From Stenotrophomonas africana (GTDB lineage: Bacteria; Pseudomonadota; Gammaproteobacteria; Xanthomonadales; Xanthomonadaceae), in assembly GCF_013004645.1 (NCBI RefSeq), contig NZ_JABEME010000004.1, positions 62,001-126,000 of the forward strand: a DNA stretch of 64,000 nucleotides, written 5' to 3'. A model generated the notes under the pieces. It was not told the DNA's origin. It saw nothing but the letters and a program-made list of their open reading frames with translations, and made no database searches. Below, piece after piece: positions 1-8,875 of the stretch. Each line of letters starts with the position of its first letter. Position 1 is the first letter of the stretch. The position numbers and the translations under genes are program-made.

Positions 1-575
1 CCGGCCAGCGCACATCGCTGGGCGCGGTCTGGCGCATGCCCGGCGTGCGCAGCGCGCTGCTGGTGATGGTGCTGTATGTGTTGGCGCACAACGTGCTCTA
101 CACCTACATCGAACCGCTGGCGGTGGAGGCGGGTGCCGGCCCGTGGCTGGACCGCCTGCTGCTGGCCTTTGGCGTGGCCGCCATCGCCGGCATCGGCATT
201 GCCGGCTGGGGCGTGGACCGTCATCTGCGCACGCTGGTGTGGGCGGCGGTGATCGGTTTCATCGTGCCGGTGCTGACCCTGCTGTTGTGGCCGGGCCAAG
301 CGACGCCGCTGCTGCTGGCGACGATCCTGTGGGGCGTGGCCTTCGGCGCGGTGCCTACGTTGTTCCAGACCGCATTGGCACGGCGTGCGGGTGCCGCCGC
401 GGATCTGGCGCAGTCGATGCTGGTGACCGGTTGGAACCTGGCCATCGCCGCCGGTGGCGTTGCAGGGGGTGTGCTGCTGCAGGCGGGCGGCCCCAACCAG
501 TTGGGATGGCTGCCGTTGCTGCTGCTGGCAGTGAGCGTGGCGTGGCTGCTGGCACGGCCCAAGGCCTGGGCGTAG
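1..575 (+). CDS. MFS efflux transporter, C-terminal part (5' end outside window)
   Basis: The reading frame enters from the left edge (first full codon at base 3), so only about the last 190 residues are present. They form roughly six hydrophobic segments with short polar loops. A Gly/Ala-rich helix (WNLAIAAGGVAGG) and the order of segments fit the C-terminal half of a DHA1-type major facilitator pump of the inner membrane. The substrate cannot be told from this half. The gene stops at TAG 573-575 and is followed by SMAG palindromes. The family call is fairly sure; AraJ/NepI-like sugar or nucleoside efflux is only a possibility. Confidence 0.8.
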   Translation, partial: GQRTSLGAVWRMPGVRSALLVMVLYVLAHNVLYTYIEPLAVEAGAGPWLDRLLLAFGVAAIAGIGIAGWGVDRHLRTLVWAAVIGFIVPVLTLLLWPGQATPLLLATILWGVAFGAVPTLFQTALARRAGAAADLAQSMLVTGWNLAIAAGGVAGGVLLQAGGPNQLGWLPLLLLAVSVAWLLARPKAWA

Positions 576-596
576 GCGCAGGCCAAACGTTACGGA

Positions 597-659
597 GGTG
601 CCGGCCAGCGGCCGGCACTACCGGGGTCCACGCCATCCACGCATGGCGTGGATCTACCG
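597..659 (-). repeat. Two SMAG-type palindromes
   Basis: Two adjacent palindromes read on the minus strand as GTAG followed by a stem-loop: GTAGATCCACGCCATGCGTG (about 625-658) and GTAGTGCCGGCC-GCT-GGCC (about 598-622). They match the GTAG-headed short palindromes known as SMAG elements in S. maltophilia. The remaining bases 660-799 up to the next gene are a T-rich stretch in which I see no gene. Confidence 0.85.
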
Positions 660-799
660 AGCGCAGCGACCCGCGTTTGTCTTTGCTTTTGCCTTCTTCC
701 GTTGATTCCGTGGCGGGACGCCGCCGGAAACCGACCGTCCCGGCCAACCCTGGAATAGCAGTACGCGACCCACCACGAGGGGCTCCGCCGTTCGCCGTC

Positions 800-2416
800 C
801 TACTCCACTCCCTCACGCTCGATCGGCACGCTGCGCGGATTCTGCATGTGCTCCCGCGCCGCGCCGTATCGCTGCTGCCGCTTGTGGTGGAACGCCACGA
901 ACTCATCACGGGGCAGCGGGCGCGAAAACAGCCAGCCCTGCCCGAACTCCACGTGCCGGCTGTGCAGGTAGGCCAGCTGCGCCTCGGTCTCCACGCCCTC
1001 GGCCACTACCCACAGGCCCAGTTCCTTGGCCATGTCGATGATGTGCGGTGTCACCGGGCTCGTCGCGCTCTCGGTGCCGATCGCATCGATGAACGATTTG
1101 TCGATCTTCAGCGCATCCAGTGGCAGCTGTTCCAGGTACTGCAGGCTGGAGAAGCCCACGCCGAAATCGTCGATGGCCACGCTGTGACCCGCACGCCGTG
1201 CCTGCGCGAGCATCGTGCGGGCGCGATCCAGGTCGAGGAAGCCGCGCTCGGTGGCCTCCATCCAGATCTGCTGCGGCAGGATGCCGCTGCCGGCCATGTG
1301 CTTGGAGATCATCTGCAAGGCACGGCCGCTGCTGATGTCCTCGGCGGCCAGGTTGATCGCGATATGTGCGCTGCGGTCGGCCACCAGCAGTTCGCGCATG
1401 TCGCGCACCACGTTCTCGATCACCAGGTCGGTGACCGCGGCGATCATGCCGGCCTCTTCGGCCAGTGGAATGAACAGGTCCGGCCGCACCTGGGTGCCGT
1501 CCGGGCGCTGCCATCGGATCAAGGCCTCGGCGCCAACGCAGATGCCGGTGTCCAGTTCGATGATCGGCTGGTAATGCAGGTACAGCTCGCGGCGACGGAT
1601 GGCGGTGGCCAGCTCGCCACGCAGTGACAGGCGCCGCCGCGACAGCCAGATCACCAGCCCGGCGCCGGCGGCCGCCAGCAGGAGGCCCAGCGGCACGAAC
1701 AGCCAGGCCTGCTGGCGGAAGGTGGCGGCCAGCGCGGTGCGTGGCGTGGTGGCGATCGCCAGCCATTCCTGGTTGCGGGCGGTGGCGTAGAGCGTGTTCT
1801 GGTCCAGCCCTTCGCCGGGATTGCGCAGCAGGGTCTCCAGCAGTGCCGGGTCCATGCCGTCCTGCTTGGCCAGCAGGCGGCCATCCGGGCTGGCCAGCGC
1901 CAGGCGGACATGGGGATCCACGATGACATCGACGAAGCGGCGCGGATCGACCAGCACGTCGTAGTTGCCATACAGGATCGACAGGACCTGGCGACGGCCA
2001 CTGGCTTCGGGACGCACGTCCACCGCAATGCCGGCGCCGTCACTGGTCACATGGTCGGCCCTGGGCTGGTTCACGTCGGAGCGGAACGGGCCCCATGAGG
2101 TGCAGCGCAGCTTGCCGCCTTCGAAGTAACCCATCTGGTCGGCCGACGGCGTGGTCATCACCAGCGTCTGCATGCGCCTGATGTGCTCGTCGTCGCAGCC
2201 CGAGGTGGTGCTGGCCTCGGCCGATTTCAGCGCGGCCAGCGCCTCGTGGTAGGACAGATCGGAACGGCGCAGGGTGCGCAGGGCGATGTCGTGCAGCCGT
2301 TGTTGTTCGACGCTGATCGCGCGGTCCCAGGTGGCGTAGGCCATGACCGCGATCGGCACCGCAGCAGCCAGCAGCGCCAGCGCGGTGCCGCCGATGATCA
2401 CGCGCAGCCGGCTCAT
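800..2416 (-). CDS. CSS-motif EAL-domain c-di-GMP phosphodiesterase, membrane-bound
   Basis: Protein of 538 residues. One N-terminal membrane segment (about 6-27) is followed by a periplasmic domain of about 200 residues, a second membrane segment (about 233-253) and a C-terminal EAL domain. The catalytic signature GAEALIRW lies near residue 296 and DDFGVGFSS near 415; the EVVAEGVE-type region follows. The periplasmic domain has two cysteines at 74 and 105, the second in a C-T-S triplet, which matches the CSS sensor domain of PdeC-type enzymes, where the disulfide state controls activity. The ATG at 2416 was chosen over one 41 codons upstream because it starts just before the hydrophobic segment. 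The expected reaction is hydrolysis of c-di-GMP to pGpG, which favours motility. No GGDEF domain is present. Confidence 0.88.
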   Translation of the reverse strand: MSRLRVIIGGTALALLAAAVPIAVMAYATWDRAISVEQQRLHDIALRTLRRSDLSYHEALAALKSAEASTTSGCDDEHIRRMQTLVMTTPSADQMGYFEGGKLRCTSWGPFRSDVNQPRADHVTSDGAGIAVDVRPEASGRRQVLSILYGNYDVLVDPRRFVDVIVDPHVRLALASPDGRLLAKQDGMDPALLETLLRNPGEGLDQNTLYATARNQEWLAIATTPRTALAATFRQQAWLFVPLGLLLAAAGAGLVIWLSRRRLSLRGELATAIRRRELYLHYQPIIELDTGICVGAEALIRWQRPDGTQVRPDLFIPLAEEAGMIAAVTDLVIENVVRDMRELLVADRSAHIAINLAAEDISSGRALQMISKHMAGSGILPQQIWMEATERGFLDLDRARTMLAQARRAGHSVAIDDFGVGFSSLQYLEQLPLDALKIDKSFIDAIGTESATSPVTPHIIDMAKELGLWVVAEGVETEAQLAYLHSRHVEFGQGWLFSRPLPRDEFVAFHHKRQQRYGAAREHMQNPRSVPIEREGVE

Positions 2417-2645
2417 GGCCGGAGCTCCAGCGGGGCGGGCAGGGCAGGGTGCATGGGCGGGGCCGGTCCTTGGGCAGATGCGGCTATCTGAGCATGGCGC
2501 CGGGCCGGGTGGAATGGGACGAATCCGGTATTGGGTCACATTGTGATGAAAGCGGCCAGGTTTGACGTGATCGGGCCGTCCGGCGCTGGCGCTCGGGGCA
2601 GTAGAGGACTACCGTCGGACGCTTCGCCCGCCCTTTCCCACGCCC

Positions 2646-4019
2646 ATGACCGAGCCCGCAACGCCCCCCGAGCACCTGCGCCGCAGCCTGTCCAACCGCC
2701 ACCTGCAGCTGATCGCCATCGGCGGTGCCATCGGCACCGGCCTGTTCATGGGGTCGGGCAAGACCATCAGCCTGGCCGGCCCGTCCATCGTCTTCGTCTA
2801 CCTGATCATCGGCGCGATGCTGTTCTTCGTGATGCGCGCGATGGGCGAGCTGCTGCTGTCCAACCTGCAGTACAAATCCTTCATCGATTTTTCCACCGAC
2901 CTGCTCGGCCCCTGGGCTGGGTTCTTCTGTGGATGGACCTACTGGTTCTGCTGGATCGTCACCGCCATCGCCGATGTGATCGCGATCGCTGCCTACGCAC
3001 AGTTCTGGTTCCCCGGGCTTGAAGCCTGGAAGCCGGCGCTGGCCTGCGTGATGCTGCTGCTGTCGTTGAACCTGGTGACGGTGAAGCTGTTTGGCGAGAT
3101 GGAATTCTGGTTCGCGCTGATCAAGATCGTGGCGATCTGCGCGCTGATCATTACCGGCGCCGGGCTGGTGGCCTGGGGCTTCACCTCGCCCAGTGGCCAC
3201 ACCGCGTCGCTGTCGAACCTGTGGAATGACGGCGGCATGTTCCCGATGGGCCTGGTCGGCTTCTTCGCCGGTTTCCAGATTGCGGTGTTCGCCTTCGTCG
3301 GCATCGAGCTGGTCGGCACCACCGCCGCCGAAACCGCCGACCCCGAGCGCAACCTGCCCAAGGCGATCAACTCGATTCCGGTGCGCATCATCATCTTCTA
3401 CGTGCTGGCGCTGATCGCGATCATGGCCGTCACCCCGTGGCGCCAGGTGGTACCGGACAAGAGCCCGTTCGTGCAGCTGTTCGTGCTGGCCGGCATTCCC
3501 GCCGCCGCCAGCCTGATCAACTTCGTGGTGCTGACCTCGGCCACGTCCTCGGCCAACAGCGGCATCTTCTCCACCAGCCGCATGCTGTACGGTCTGGCCG
3601 AAGAGGGCCACGCACCGCGCGGGCTGTCGAAGTTGTCACGCGCCGCCGTGCCGGCCCGTGGCCTGCTGTTCTCCTGCCTGTGCCTGCTGGGCGGCACGCT
3701 GCTGATCTACCTGATTCCGAACCTGGTGACCGCCTTCACCCTGGTGACGACGCTGGCGACGGTGCTGTTCATCTTCGTCTGGTCGCTGATCCTGGTGGCC
3801 TACATGGCCTATCGCCGTCGCTACCCGGAGCGCCACGCTGCCTCGATCTTCAAGATGCCCGGCGGCGTTGCGATGTGCTGGGCCTGCCTGGTGTTCTTTG
3901 CCGGCGTGCTGGTGCTGCTGAGCCTGCAGGCCGACACCCGCCAGGCGTTGATTGCCAGCCCGGTGTGGTTCGTGCTGCTGGGCGTGGGGTACTGGGTGCG
4001 TCGAAGGACCGCGAAATGA
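2646..4019 (+). CDS. cycA: D-serine/D-alanine/glycine:H+ symporter (APC family)
   Basis: Protein of 457 residues with about 12 membrane segments, close to the 470 residues usual for CycA. The first helix carries the amino-acid/polyamine/organocation signature GGAIGTGLFMGSGK (residues 26-39). The FVGIELVGTTAAET segment (about 217-230) is typical of the amino-acid permease subgroup, and the C-terminal half resembles CycA more than AroP or GabP. It should import D-alanine, D-serine and glycine with protons. It stands alone, diverging from the EAL gene. The dadA-alr genes near 42.5-44.9 kb could use its substrate. Substrate choice is inferred from family resemblance. Confidence 0.85.
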   Translation: MTEPATPPEHLRRSLSNRHLQLIAIGGAIGTGLFMGSGKTISLAGPSIVFVYLIIGAMLFFVMRAMGELLLSNLQYKSFIDFSTDLLGPWAGFFCGWTYWFCWIVTAIADVIAIAAYAQFWFPGLEAWKPALACVMLLLSLNLVTVKLFGEMEFWFALIKIVAICALIITGAGLVAWGFTSPSGHTASLSNLWNDGGMFPMGLVGFFAGFQIAVFAFVGIELVGTTAAETADPERNLPKAINSIPVRIIIFYVLALIAIMAVTPWRQVVPDKSPFVQLFVLAGIPAAASLINFVVLTSATSSANSGIFSTSRMLYGLAEEGHAPRGLSKLSRAAVPARGLLFSCLCLLGGTLLIYLIPNLVTAFTLVTTLATVLFIFVWSLILVAYMAYRRRYPERHAASIFKMPGGVAMCWACLVFFAGVLVLLSLQADTRQALIASPVWFVLLGVGYWVRRRTAK

Positions 4020-4070
4020 CCGGGAACGTGGGGACTCGGCAATGCCGGAAATCGGGAGCGCCGGAAATCG

Positions 4071-4159
4071 GTAGGGTCGACTGTTAGTCGACTGCTCTTC
4101 CATGGGCCACCGGAAGGGCCCGCGCTGCGCGCGATAGTCGACTGACAGTCGACTCTACC
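4071..4159. repeat. Inverted pair of SMAG palindromes (GTCGACT type)
   Basis: A unit reading GTAGGGTCGACTGTTAGTCG faces a second that ends AGTCGACTGACAGTCGACTC-TAC. Between them lies a short stem (GCGCTGCGCGC). The same dimer design recurs at 37659-37743 and 63643-63731. The rest of the 215-base gap around it shows no gene. Confidence 0.85.
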
Positions 4160-4234
4160 GGTGCGGGTCCCGGTGCCCCTTCCCGGCCCCCATTCACCCA
4201 ACATTAGCGGGCGCGGCCGGATGATCCGGCCGCC

Positions 4235-5011
4235 ATGTCCCGTCACCCTCTCCTGCTTGCGCTGTTGCTGCTGCCCTGCCTGTGGCCCGGGCATGCCGCC
4301 GCACGTACCGTCTACCGGTGCGTGCAGGGCAACACCGTCAGCCTGGCCACCGCCCCGGAACCGGGCTCTCGCTGCACCGCCAAAGAGATCGACGACAACG
4401 CCATCCAGGCCCCGAACCTGTGGGGCAACATGGGCGTGTTCAGCGGCGTACTGTACGAGCGCGAGCAGGACGGCACGCTGGTCTATTCCACCCGCAACCT
4501 GCCCGGCTCGAAAGTGTTCCTGAAGTTCACCGTGGCTACGCCGCCGGGTGAGCCTGCACACGAAGGCCTGGGCAAGGTCGGCAAGCCGCAGTTGGCCCAG
4601 CATGCCAAACAGTTCAAGGCTGCCGCCAAGGCCACCGGCGTGGATGACGCATGGCTGCGCGCGATCGCCCATGCCGAAAGCAACTTCGATGCGCTGGCGG
4701 TGTCCAGCAAGGGCGCCCAGGGCGTGATGCAGCTGATGCCGGACACCGCGCAGGAGTACGGGGTGAATGATCCGTTCTCGCCGCAACAGTCGATCGAGGG
4801 CGGCGCCCGCTACATGCGTGCGCTGCTGCGTCGCTACAACGGTGACCGGCCGCTGGCGGCTGCCGCCTACAATGCTGGCATCGGCGCGGTCACCCGCTAC
4901 AAGGGCGTGCCGCCCTATGCCGAGACCCTGGCCTATGTGGACAAGGTGATGGCGCTGTACGCGCGCTACCGTGAAGCGATGGGCATCCGTACCGAGGTGC
5001 CGGCGCGCTAG
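4235..5011 (+). CDS. Secreted lytic transglycosylase (SLT domain)
   Basis: Protein of 258 residues with a signal peptide (about 1-23, cleavage near HAAA). A small N-terminal domain (24-105) carries two cysteines (29, 47) and a DUF4124-like aromatic motif. The C-terminal domain (about 115-250) is a family-1 soluble lytic transglycosylase: catalytic Glu148 in AHAESNF, then GVMQLMP (163-169) and AAYNAG (210-215). It should cleave peptidoglycan glycan strands in the periplasm to give 1,6-anhydro-muropeptides. It is a single gene flanked by SMAG palindromes. A role in a secretion or motility complex is possible, but nothing nearby shows one. Confidence 0.88.
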   Translation: MSRHPLLLALLLLPCLWPGHAAARTVYRCVQGNTVSLATAPEPGSRCTAKEIDDNAIQAPNLWGNMGVFSGVLYEREQDGTLVYSTRNLPGSKVFLKFTVATPPGEPAHEGLGKVGKPQLAQHAKQFKAAAKATGVDDAWLRAIAHAESNFDALAVSSKGAQGVMQLMPDTAQEYGVNDPFSPQQSIEGGARYMRALLRRYNGDRPLAAAAYNAGIGAVTRYKGVPPYAETLAYVDKVMALYARYREAMGIRTEVPAR

Positions 5012-5039
5012 GCGGACGGTGCTACCTGCACGTGGCGTT

Positions 5040-5096
5040 GTAGAGCAGCCCATGCTCGGCTGCGCCAATTACAGCCGAGCATGGGCTCGGCTCTAC
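5040..5096. repeat. SMAG palindrome pair (AGCCGAGCATGGGCTCGGCT type)
   Basis: GTAGAGCAGCCCATGCTCGG faces CCGAGCATGGGCTCGGCTCT-AC and forms a long imperfect stem between two convergent genes. It may also act as a bidirectional transcription stop, but there is no T-run. Confidence 0.75.
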
Positions 5097-5107
5097 ACAA
5101 ATGCCGC

Positions 5108-6628
5108 TCAGCGTGAGGTTGAGCTGCTGACCAGTTCGTAGCGCTCGATGCGGCCGACGCGGGCGACCTCGGCCTGCACGTCCGCGCGCTGCTTGAGGGC
5201 ACGCCAGGCCGCATCGATCTTCACGTCACCCGGCAGCGACGGATAGGTACGCATATCCTGCAGGCTGGCCAGCGTCTCGCCGCGGTCATCGGGCGAGCGC
5301 AGCTGTTCGATCAGCACCGCCGCTGCGCCCTCCAGGTTGCCTTCGTCCAGCAGCATCTCGCGATGGAACAGGCGTGCGTCGTTGCGCTGGGCAAGGATCA
5401 CTTCGCGCGCGGCATCCATCGCCCTGGCATCGCCCCGCTCGCGCGCGGCGGCGAACTGCACCAGGGCCTGTGCAGCCTTGCCGTAACCGGCGAGGCCCTG
5501 GATATCGCTTGCCGTCTGCGCAGCCTCCTGCATGCGGCCCAGCGAAGTGAGTACGAAGCTGACATTCAACTGGTGCTCGATGCCGTCCGGGCCCAGTGCG
5601 CCGATGCGGGCGGCCTGCTGTGCCGCCGCCAGTGCATCGTCCGTGCGCCCCAGCCGGCGCAGTGCCGTAAGCCGGCTGTTGAGCAGCCACGCCACCCATT
5701 CGGCTTCCGCCGCCGAGGGCGACTCGCCTTCGGCAGCCGCACCAGCCATGCCATCGGTCAGCGCCAGCACTTCCTCGTTGCGGTCCAGCATCAGCAGCGT
5801 GCTGCTGAATTCGGCCATGCGTGCATCCAGCTTGCGATCCAGCAGGCCGGACACGCGCAGTTCGTCGAGGTGCTTCTGTGCAGCCTGCACCGGATCGAAG
5901 CGGGCATCGTTGCGGTCGACATAGCGATCGAAGCGCTTGTCACTGCGCAGCCGGATGATCTCGGCGGGGGCGGTGATGCGCGCCAACGTGGCCGGAATGT
6001 CGTCGCCCCGGCCGTTGTCGGCCTGCAGCGTGGCCAGTGCCAGCCACAGTCCGGTCGGCTCCAGGCCGCCGCTCTTCCAGCCGTTGTCGAACAGAGCCTG
6101 CAGCAGCTCCATGCGCTGCTGCGGCTGGTCGCGCAGGCGGTACTGCAGATAGTTGATGGCCTGGTGCTCAAGCGGCAGCGGCGCGTCGGCATGCTTCAGC
6201 GCCTGCACCAGAAGCCTGGTGGCCGGAACGGGCTTGTTCTCGGAAAGCTCCAGCGACATCAAGGTCAGCAGGATCTGCGCATCGTCCGGCAGTGCTTCCT
6301 GCGCGCGCTGCAGGTAGCGGCGGGCCTGGTCCGGCTTCTTCTGCACCATCGCGGTCCAGCCCGCCACCTGTGCGGCGCGGCCGCGGTGTTCGGCATCGAA
6401 GTCATCCAGCATCGGATCTTCCATCAGCCGTTCCATTGCGATCAGCGCGCCCAGCGTGTTGCCACTGCGTGACTGCTGGATGGCCTCATCCCAGCGCGTG
6501 GCGTAGGCCTGGTGCATCGCATCGGCGGTGATTGACGGCTTCTGCGGCGCCACCGTGATCGAGGCGGCGGCGGATGTGCTGGCCAGTGCGGCCACCAGCA
6601 GGGTGGCGAGGGGGAGGATGCGGGGCAT
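5108..6628 (-). CDS. Exported TPR-like helical repeat protein of unknown function
   Basis: Protein of 506 residues starting at the ATG at 6628, preceded by GGAGATCCTCC as ribosome binding site. A signal peptide (about 1-20, ending ASTSAAA) directs it to the periplasm. The rest is alpha-helical and Ala/Leu/Gln-rich with tetratricopeptide-like units, for example the segment with AGWTAMVQKKPDQARRYL (about 90-110) and another near 330-420. No catalytic motif is visible. It is transcribed divergently from the NHL/M23-like gene, with 165 bases between the two starts, so the two may share regulation. TPR proteins usually serve as assembly scaffolds; the actual role is unknown. Confidence 0.72.
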   Translation of the reverse strand: MPRILPLATLLVAALASTSAAASITVAPQKPSITADAMHQAYATRWDEAIQQSRSGNTLGALIAMERLMEDPMLDDFDAEHRGRAAQVAGWTAMVQKKPDQARRYLQRAQEALPDDAQILLTLMSLELSENKPVPATRLLVQALKHADAPLPLEHQAINYLQYRLRDQPQQRMELLQALFDNGWKSGGLEPTGLWLALATLQADNGRGDDIPATLARITAPAEIIRLRSDKRFDRYVDRNDARFDPVQAAQKHLDELRVSGLLDRKLDARMAEFSSTLLMLDRNEEVLALTDGMAGAAAEGESPSAAEAEWVAWLLNSRLTALRRLGRTDDALAAAQQAARIGALGPDGIEHQLNVSFVLTSLGRMQEAAQTASDIQGLAGYGKAAQALVQFAAARERGDARAMDAAREVILAQRNDARLFHREMLLDEGNLEGAAAVLIEQLRSPDDRGETLASLQDMRTYPSLPGDVKIDAAWRALKQRADVQAEVARVGRIERYELVSSSTSR

Positions 6629-6793
6629 GGAGGATCTCCATCCGTGGGAACCGCATTGAACCCGCTGCAGCGAGCGAGAACAAGCGCGATGGATGGAATT
6701 CTGGCGTTTGTCCGCACGATTGGCCATGGCGGATCGTGCGTTCAGCGACTATTGTCGGTGCCTCTTAAGACAGCAGGCAGGCAGCGCAGCACG

Positions 6794-8875
6794 ATGGCAC
6801 GGTGGCAATGGATGGCGGCAGGCGTAGCGTTGGCGACAGTAGTGGCATTGGCTGCGACCTGGTGGGAGACACCGCTGCATACGCTGGCTGAACCGGCGGG
6901 TCCGGCCCCAACGCCGTTGGCGTGGACCGCGCAGATCGAACCGCTGGCCGGCGATGGCCACCCGGGTGACCGTGATGGCGCGTCCGCGCAGGCACGCTTC
7001 GCCGATCCGTACGCGCTGCTGCGCAGCGCCGATGGCAGCGTCTATTTCACCGATGCCGGTGACAACAACCGGATCCGCCGCCGCCTTCCCGATGGCCGTG
7101 TTGAAACGGTGGCCGGGCAGGGCGAGGGGCGCGTTGATGGCCCGGCACTGCAGGCCAGTTTCAATACGCCTTCGGGCATTGCCGCCGACGCGCAGGGCAA
7201 CCTGTATGTGGCCGACACCGGCAACCATGCGATCCGCCGTATCGGCACCGATGGCCAGGTGATCACCCTGGCCGGTGGCGAACAGGGCCATGCTGATGGT
7301 CCCGCCGCACAGGCACGCTTCGATGCGCCGATGGGCATCGCCGTGGATGCGCAGGGCCAGGTCTACGTGGCCGATACCTTCAATGACCGTATCCGGGTGA
7401 TCGGCACCGACGGTATGGTGCGCACCCTGGCCGGCGGCGATCGGCCGGGCCTGGCCGATGGCACCGGCGCGGCTGCGCGCTTCGATACGCCGGTGGCGTT
7501 GGCCTTTGATGCGCAGGGCGCGCTGCTGGTGGCCGACCTGTTCAACAACGCGGTGCGCCGCGTAGGCGCCGACGGCACGGTCAGCACCGTGGTCGCCGCC
7601 GGTGGTGTGATCAATGGGCCGCTGTCACTGGCCACCACCCACGACGGCGTGCTGTACGTCGGTGATCTTGATGGCCGCATCGTGCAGGTGACGCCACAGG
7701 GCCACCAGATCGCGCTGGTTGGCAATGGTCGCCTGCCGCGGCTGGCCCGCCCCAGCGGACTGGCGATGGATGCCGATGGCAGCGTGCTGGTGGCCGACGC
7801 CGCCAGCTACCGTCTGCATCGCCTGCGGCCGCTGCCGGTAGGCGACCTGCCGGCACCGGCACTGGTCGGCCCGGCTGCCGATGCGGCGCTGCCGAAGACG
7901 GGCGGTCGCTGGCCGCTGGCGCCGCAGGACGGTTGGCATGAAGTGGTCGGTACGTTGGGTGAGGTGCGCGGCAACTTCACCGGCGAGAGCCGCCACCACC
8001 TGCATGGCGGCTTCGACGTGCGCGGTGATGTGGGCCAGACCGTGCTGGCGATCGCCGAAGGCAAGATCAGCAGCCCGGTGGCGGCCTGGAACCTGGGCGA
8101 GCAGGCCGAGGGTCTGGCCGTGGACCGCCTCAAGTACATCCACATGCGGGTCGGCCGCACCCCGCGTGATGAGCCCTACGATGCGCGCTGGCAGGCGTTG
8201 TATGACGAGCAGGGCAAGCTGGAGCGGATGCGCGTGCGCCGCGGCATGCGCATCCACGTCGGCGACCGCCTGGGCAGCATCAACAACCAGGCGCACGTGC
8301 ACCTGGCCGTGGGTACCGGCGGTTTCGAGACCAATGCCGTGGCGCTGGGCTTCCACAACTACGCCGATCACTTCGCACCGCGCATCACCGATGTGGCGCT
8401 GCTGGACGACAACGACCAGCCGATGGCCGCCGGCAGCGATGGCATGGTGATGGTGGCGCGCCAGGGCCGCGGCGTACAGATCGTGATCGAGGCCTGGGAC
8501 CAGGTCGACAACAACCTGCCGCGTCGTCGCCTGGGCATGTACCAGGTGGGCTACCAGATCCTCGATGCCGGCGGACAGCCGCTGCAGGGCTATGAACAGC
8601 CGCGCTGGAACATCGTGTTCAACCGCATGCCGCCGCAGAAGGAAGCGGTGCGCGTGGCCTACGCACCGGACAGCGGCATCACCGTGCATGGCAGTGCGGT
8701 GACCCGTTTCCGCTACCTGGCCACCAACACCGTGCGTGATGGCCTGATGGAAACCGGGCGCTGGCAGCCGGCGGCGCTGCCGCCGGGCGAGTACATCGTG
8801 CGCGCCAGCGTGCGCGACTACAGCGGCAACGAAGGCGTAGGCCCGCGCGAGATCAGAGTACGGCTGCTGCCATAG
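6794..8875 (+). CDS. NHL-repeat propeller protein with a C-terminal M23-like metallopeptidase domain
   Basis: Protein of 693 residues. A signal anchor (about 5-24) is followed by about six NHL repeats (about 45-345), each with the pattern GNLYVADTGNHAIRRI or similar, as in residues ~140-155. A second domain (about 375-520) has H-G-G-F-D near residue 403 and H-V-H-L-A-V near 500. These are the spacing and residues of the zinc site in M23/LytM endopeptidases (HxxxD and HxH). A last domain (about 540-693) looks beta-rich. An NHL propeller with a potentially complete M23 zinc site is unusual. Start at ATG 6794, chosen because the signal anchor begins there; an upstream in-frame ATG would add 50 residues without visible purpose. 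Its last 23 bases overlap the convergent YCII gene. Confidence 0.78.
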   Translation: MARWQWMAAGVALATVVALAATWWETPLHTLAEPAGPAPTPLAWTAQIEPLAGDGHPGDRDGASAQARFADPYALLRSADGSVYFTDAGDNNRIRRRLPDGRVETVAGQGEGRVDGPALQASFNTPSGIAADAQGNLYVADTGNHAIRRIGTDGQVITLAGGEQGHADGPAAQARFDAPMGIAVDAQGQVYVADTFNDRIRVIGTDGMVRTLAGGDRPGLADGTGAAARFDTPVALAFDAQGALLVADLFNNAVRRVGADGTVSTVVAAGGVINGPLSLATTHDGVLYVGDLDGRIVQVTPQGHQIALVGNGRLPRLARPSGLAMDADGSVLVADAASYRLHRLRPLPVGDLPAPALVGPAADAALPKTGGRWPLAPQDGWHEVVGTLGEVRGNFTGESRHHLHGGFDVRGDVGQTVLAIAEGKISSPVAAWNLGEQAEGLAVDRLKYIHMRVGRTPRDEPYDARWQALYDEQGKLERMRVRRGMRIHVGDRLGSINNQAHVHLAVGTGGFETNAVALGFHNYADHFAPRITDVALLDDNDQPMAAGSDGMVMVARQGRGVQIVIEAWDQVDNNLPRRRLGMYQVGYQILDAGGQPLQGYEQPRWNIVFNRMPPQKEAVRVAYAPDSGITVHGSAVTRFRYLATNTVRDGLMETGRWQPAALPPGEYIVRASVRDYSGNEGVGPREIRVRLLP

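Noticed and set aside
1-575. Short complete MFS-like gene of 179 residues starting at base 36
   Set aside because: The frame is open to the window edge, and six membrane segments are half of a normal transporter; the start at 36 is an internal Met.
8853-8875. Sequencing frameshift at the overlap of the NHL and YCII genes
   Set aside because: Both proteins keep full family length; a 23-base convergent overlap is plausible.
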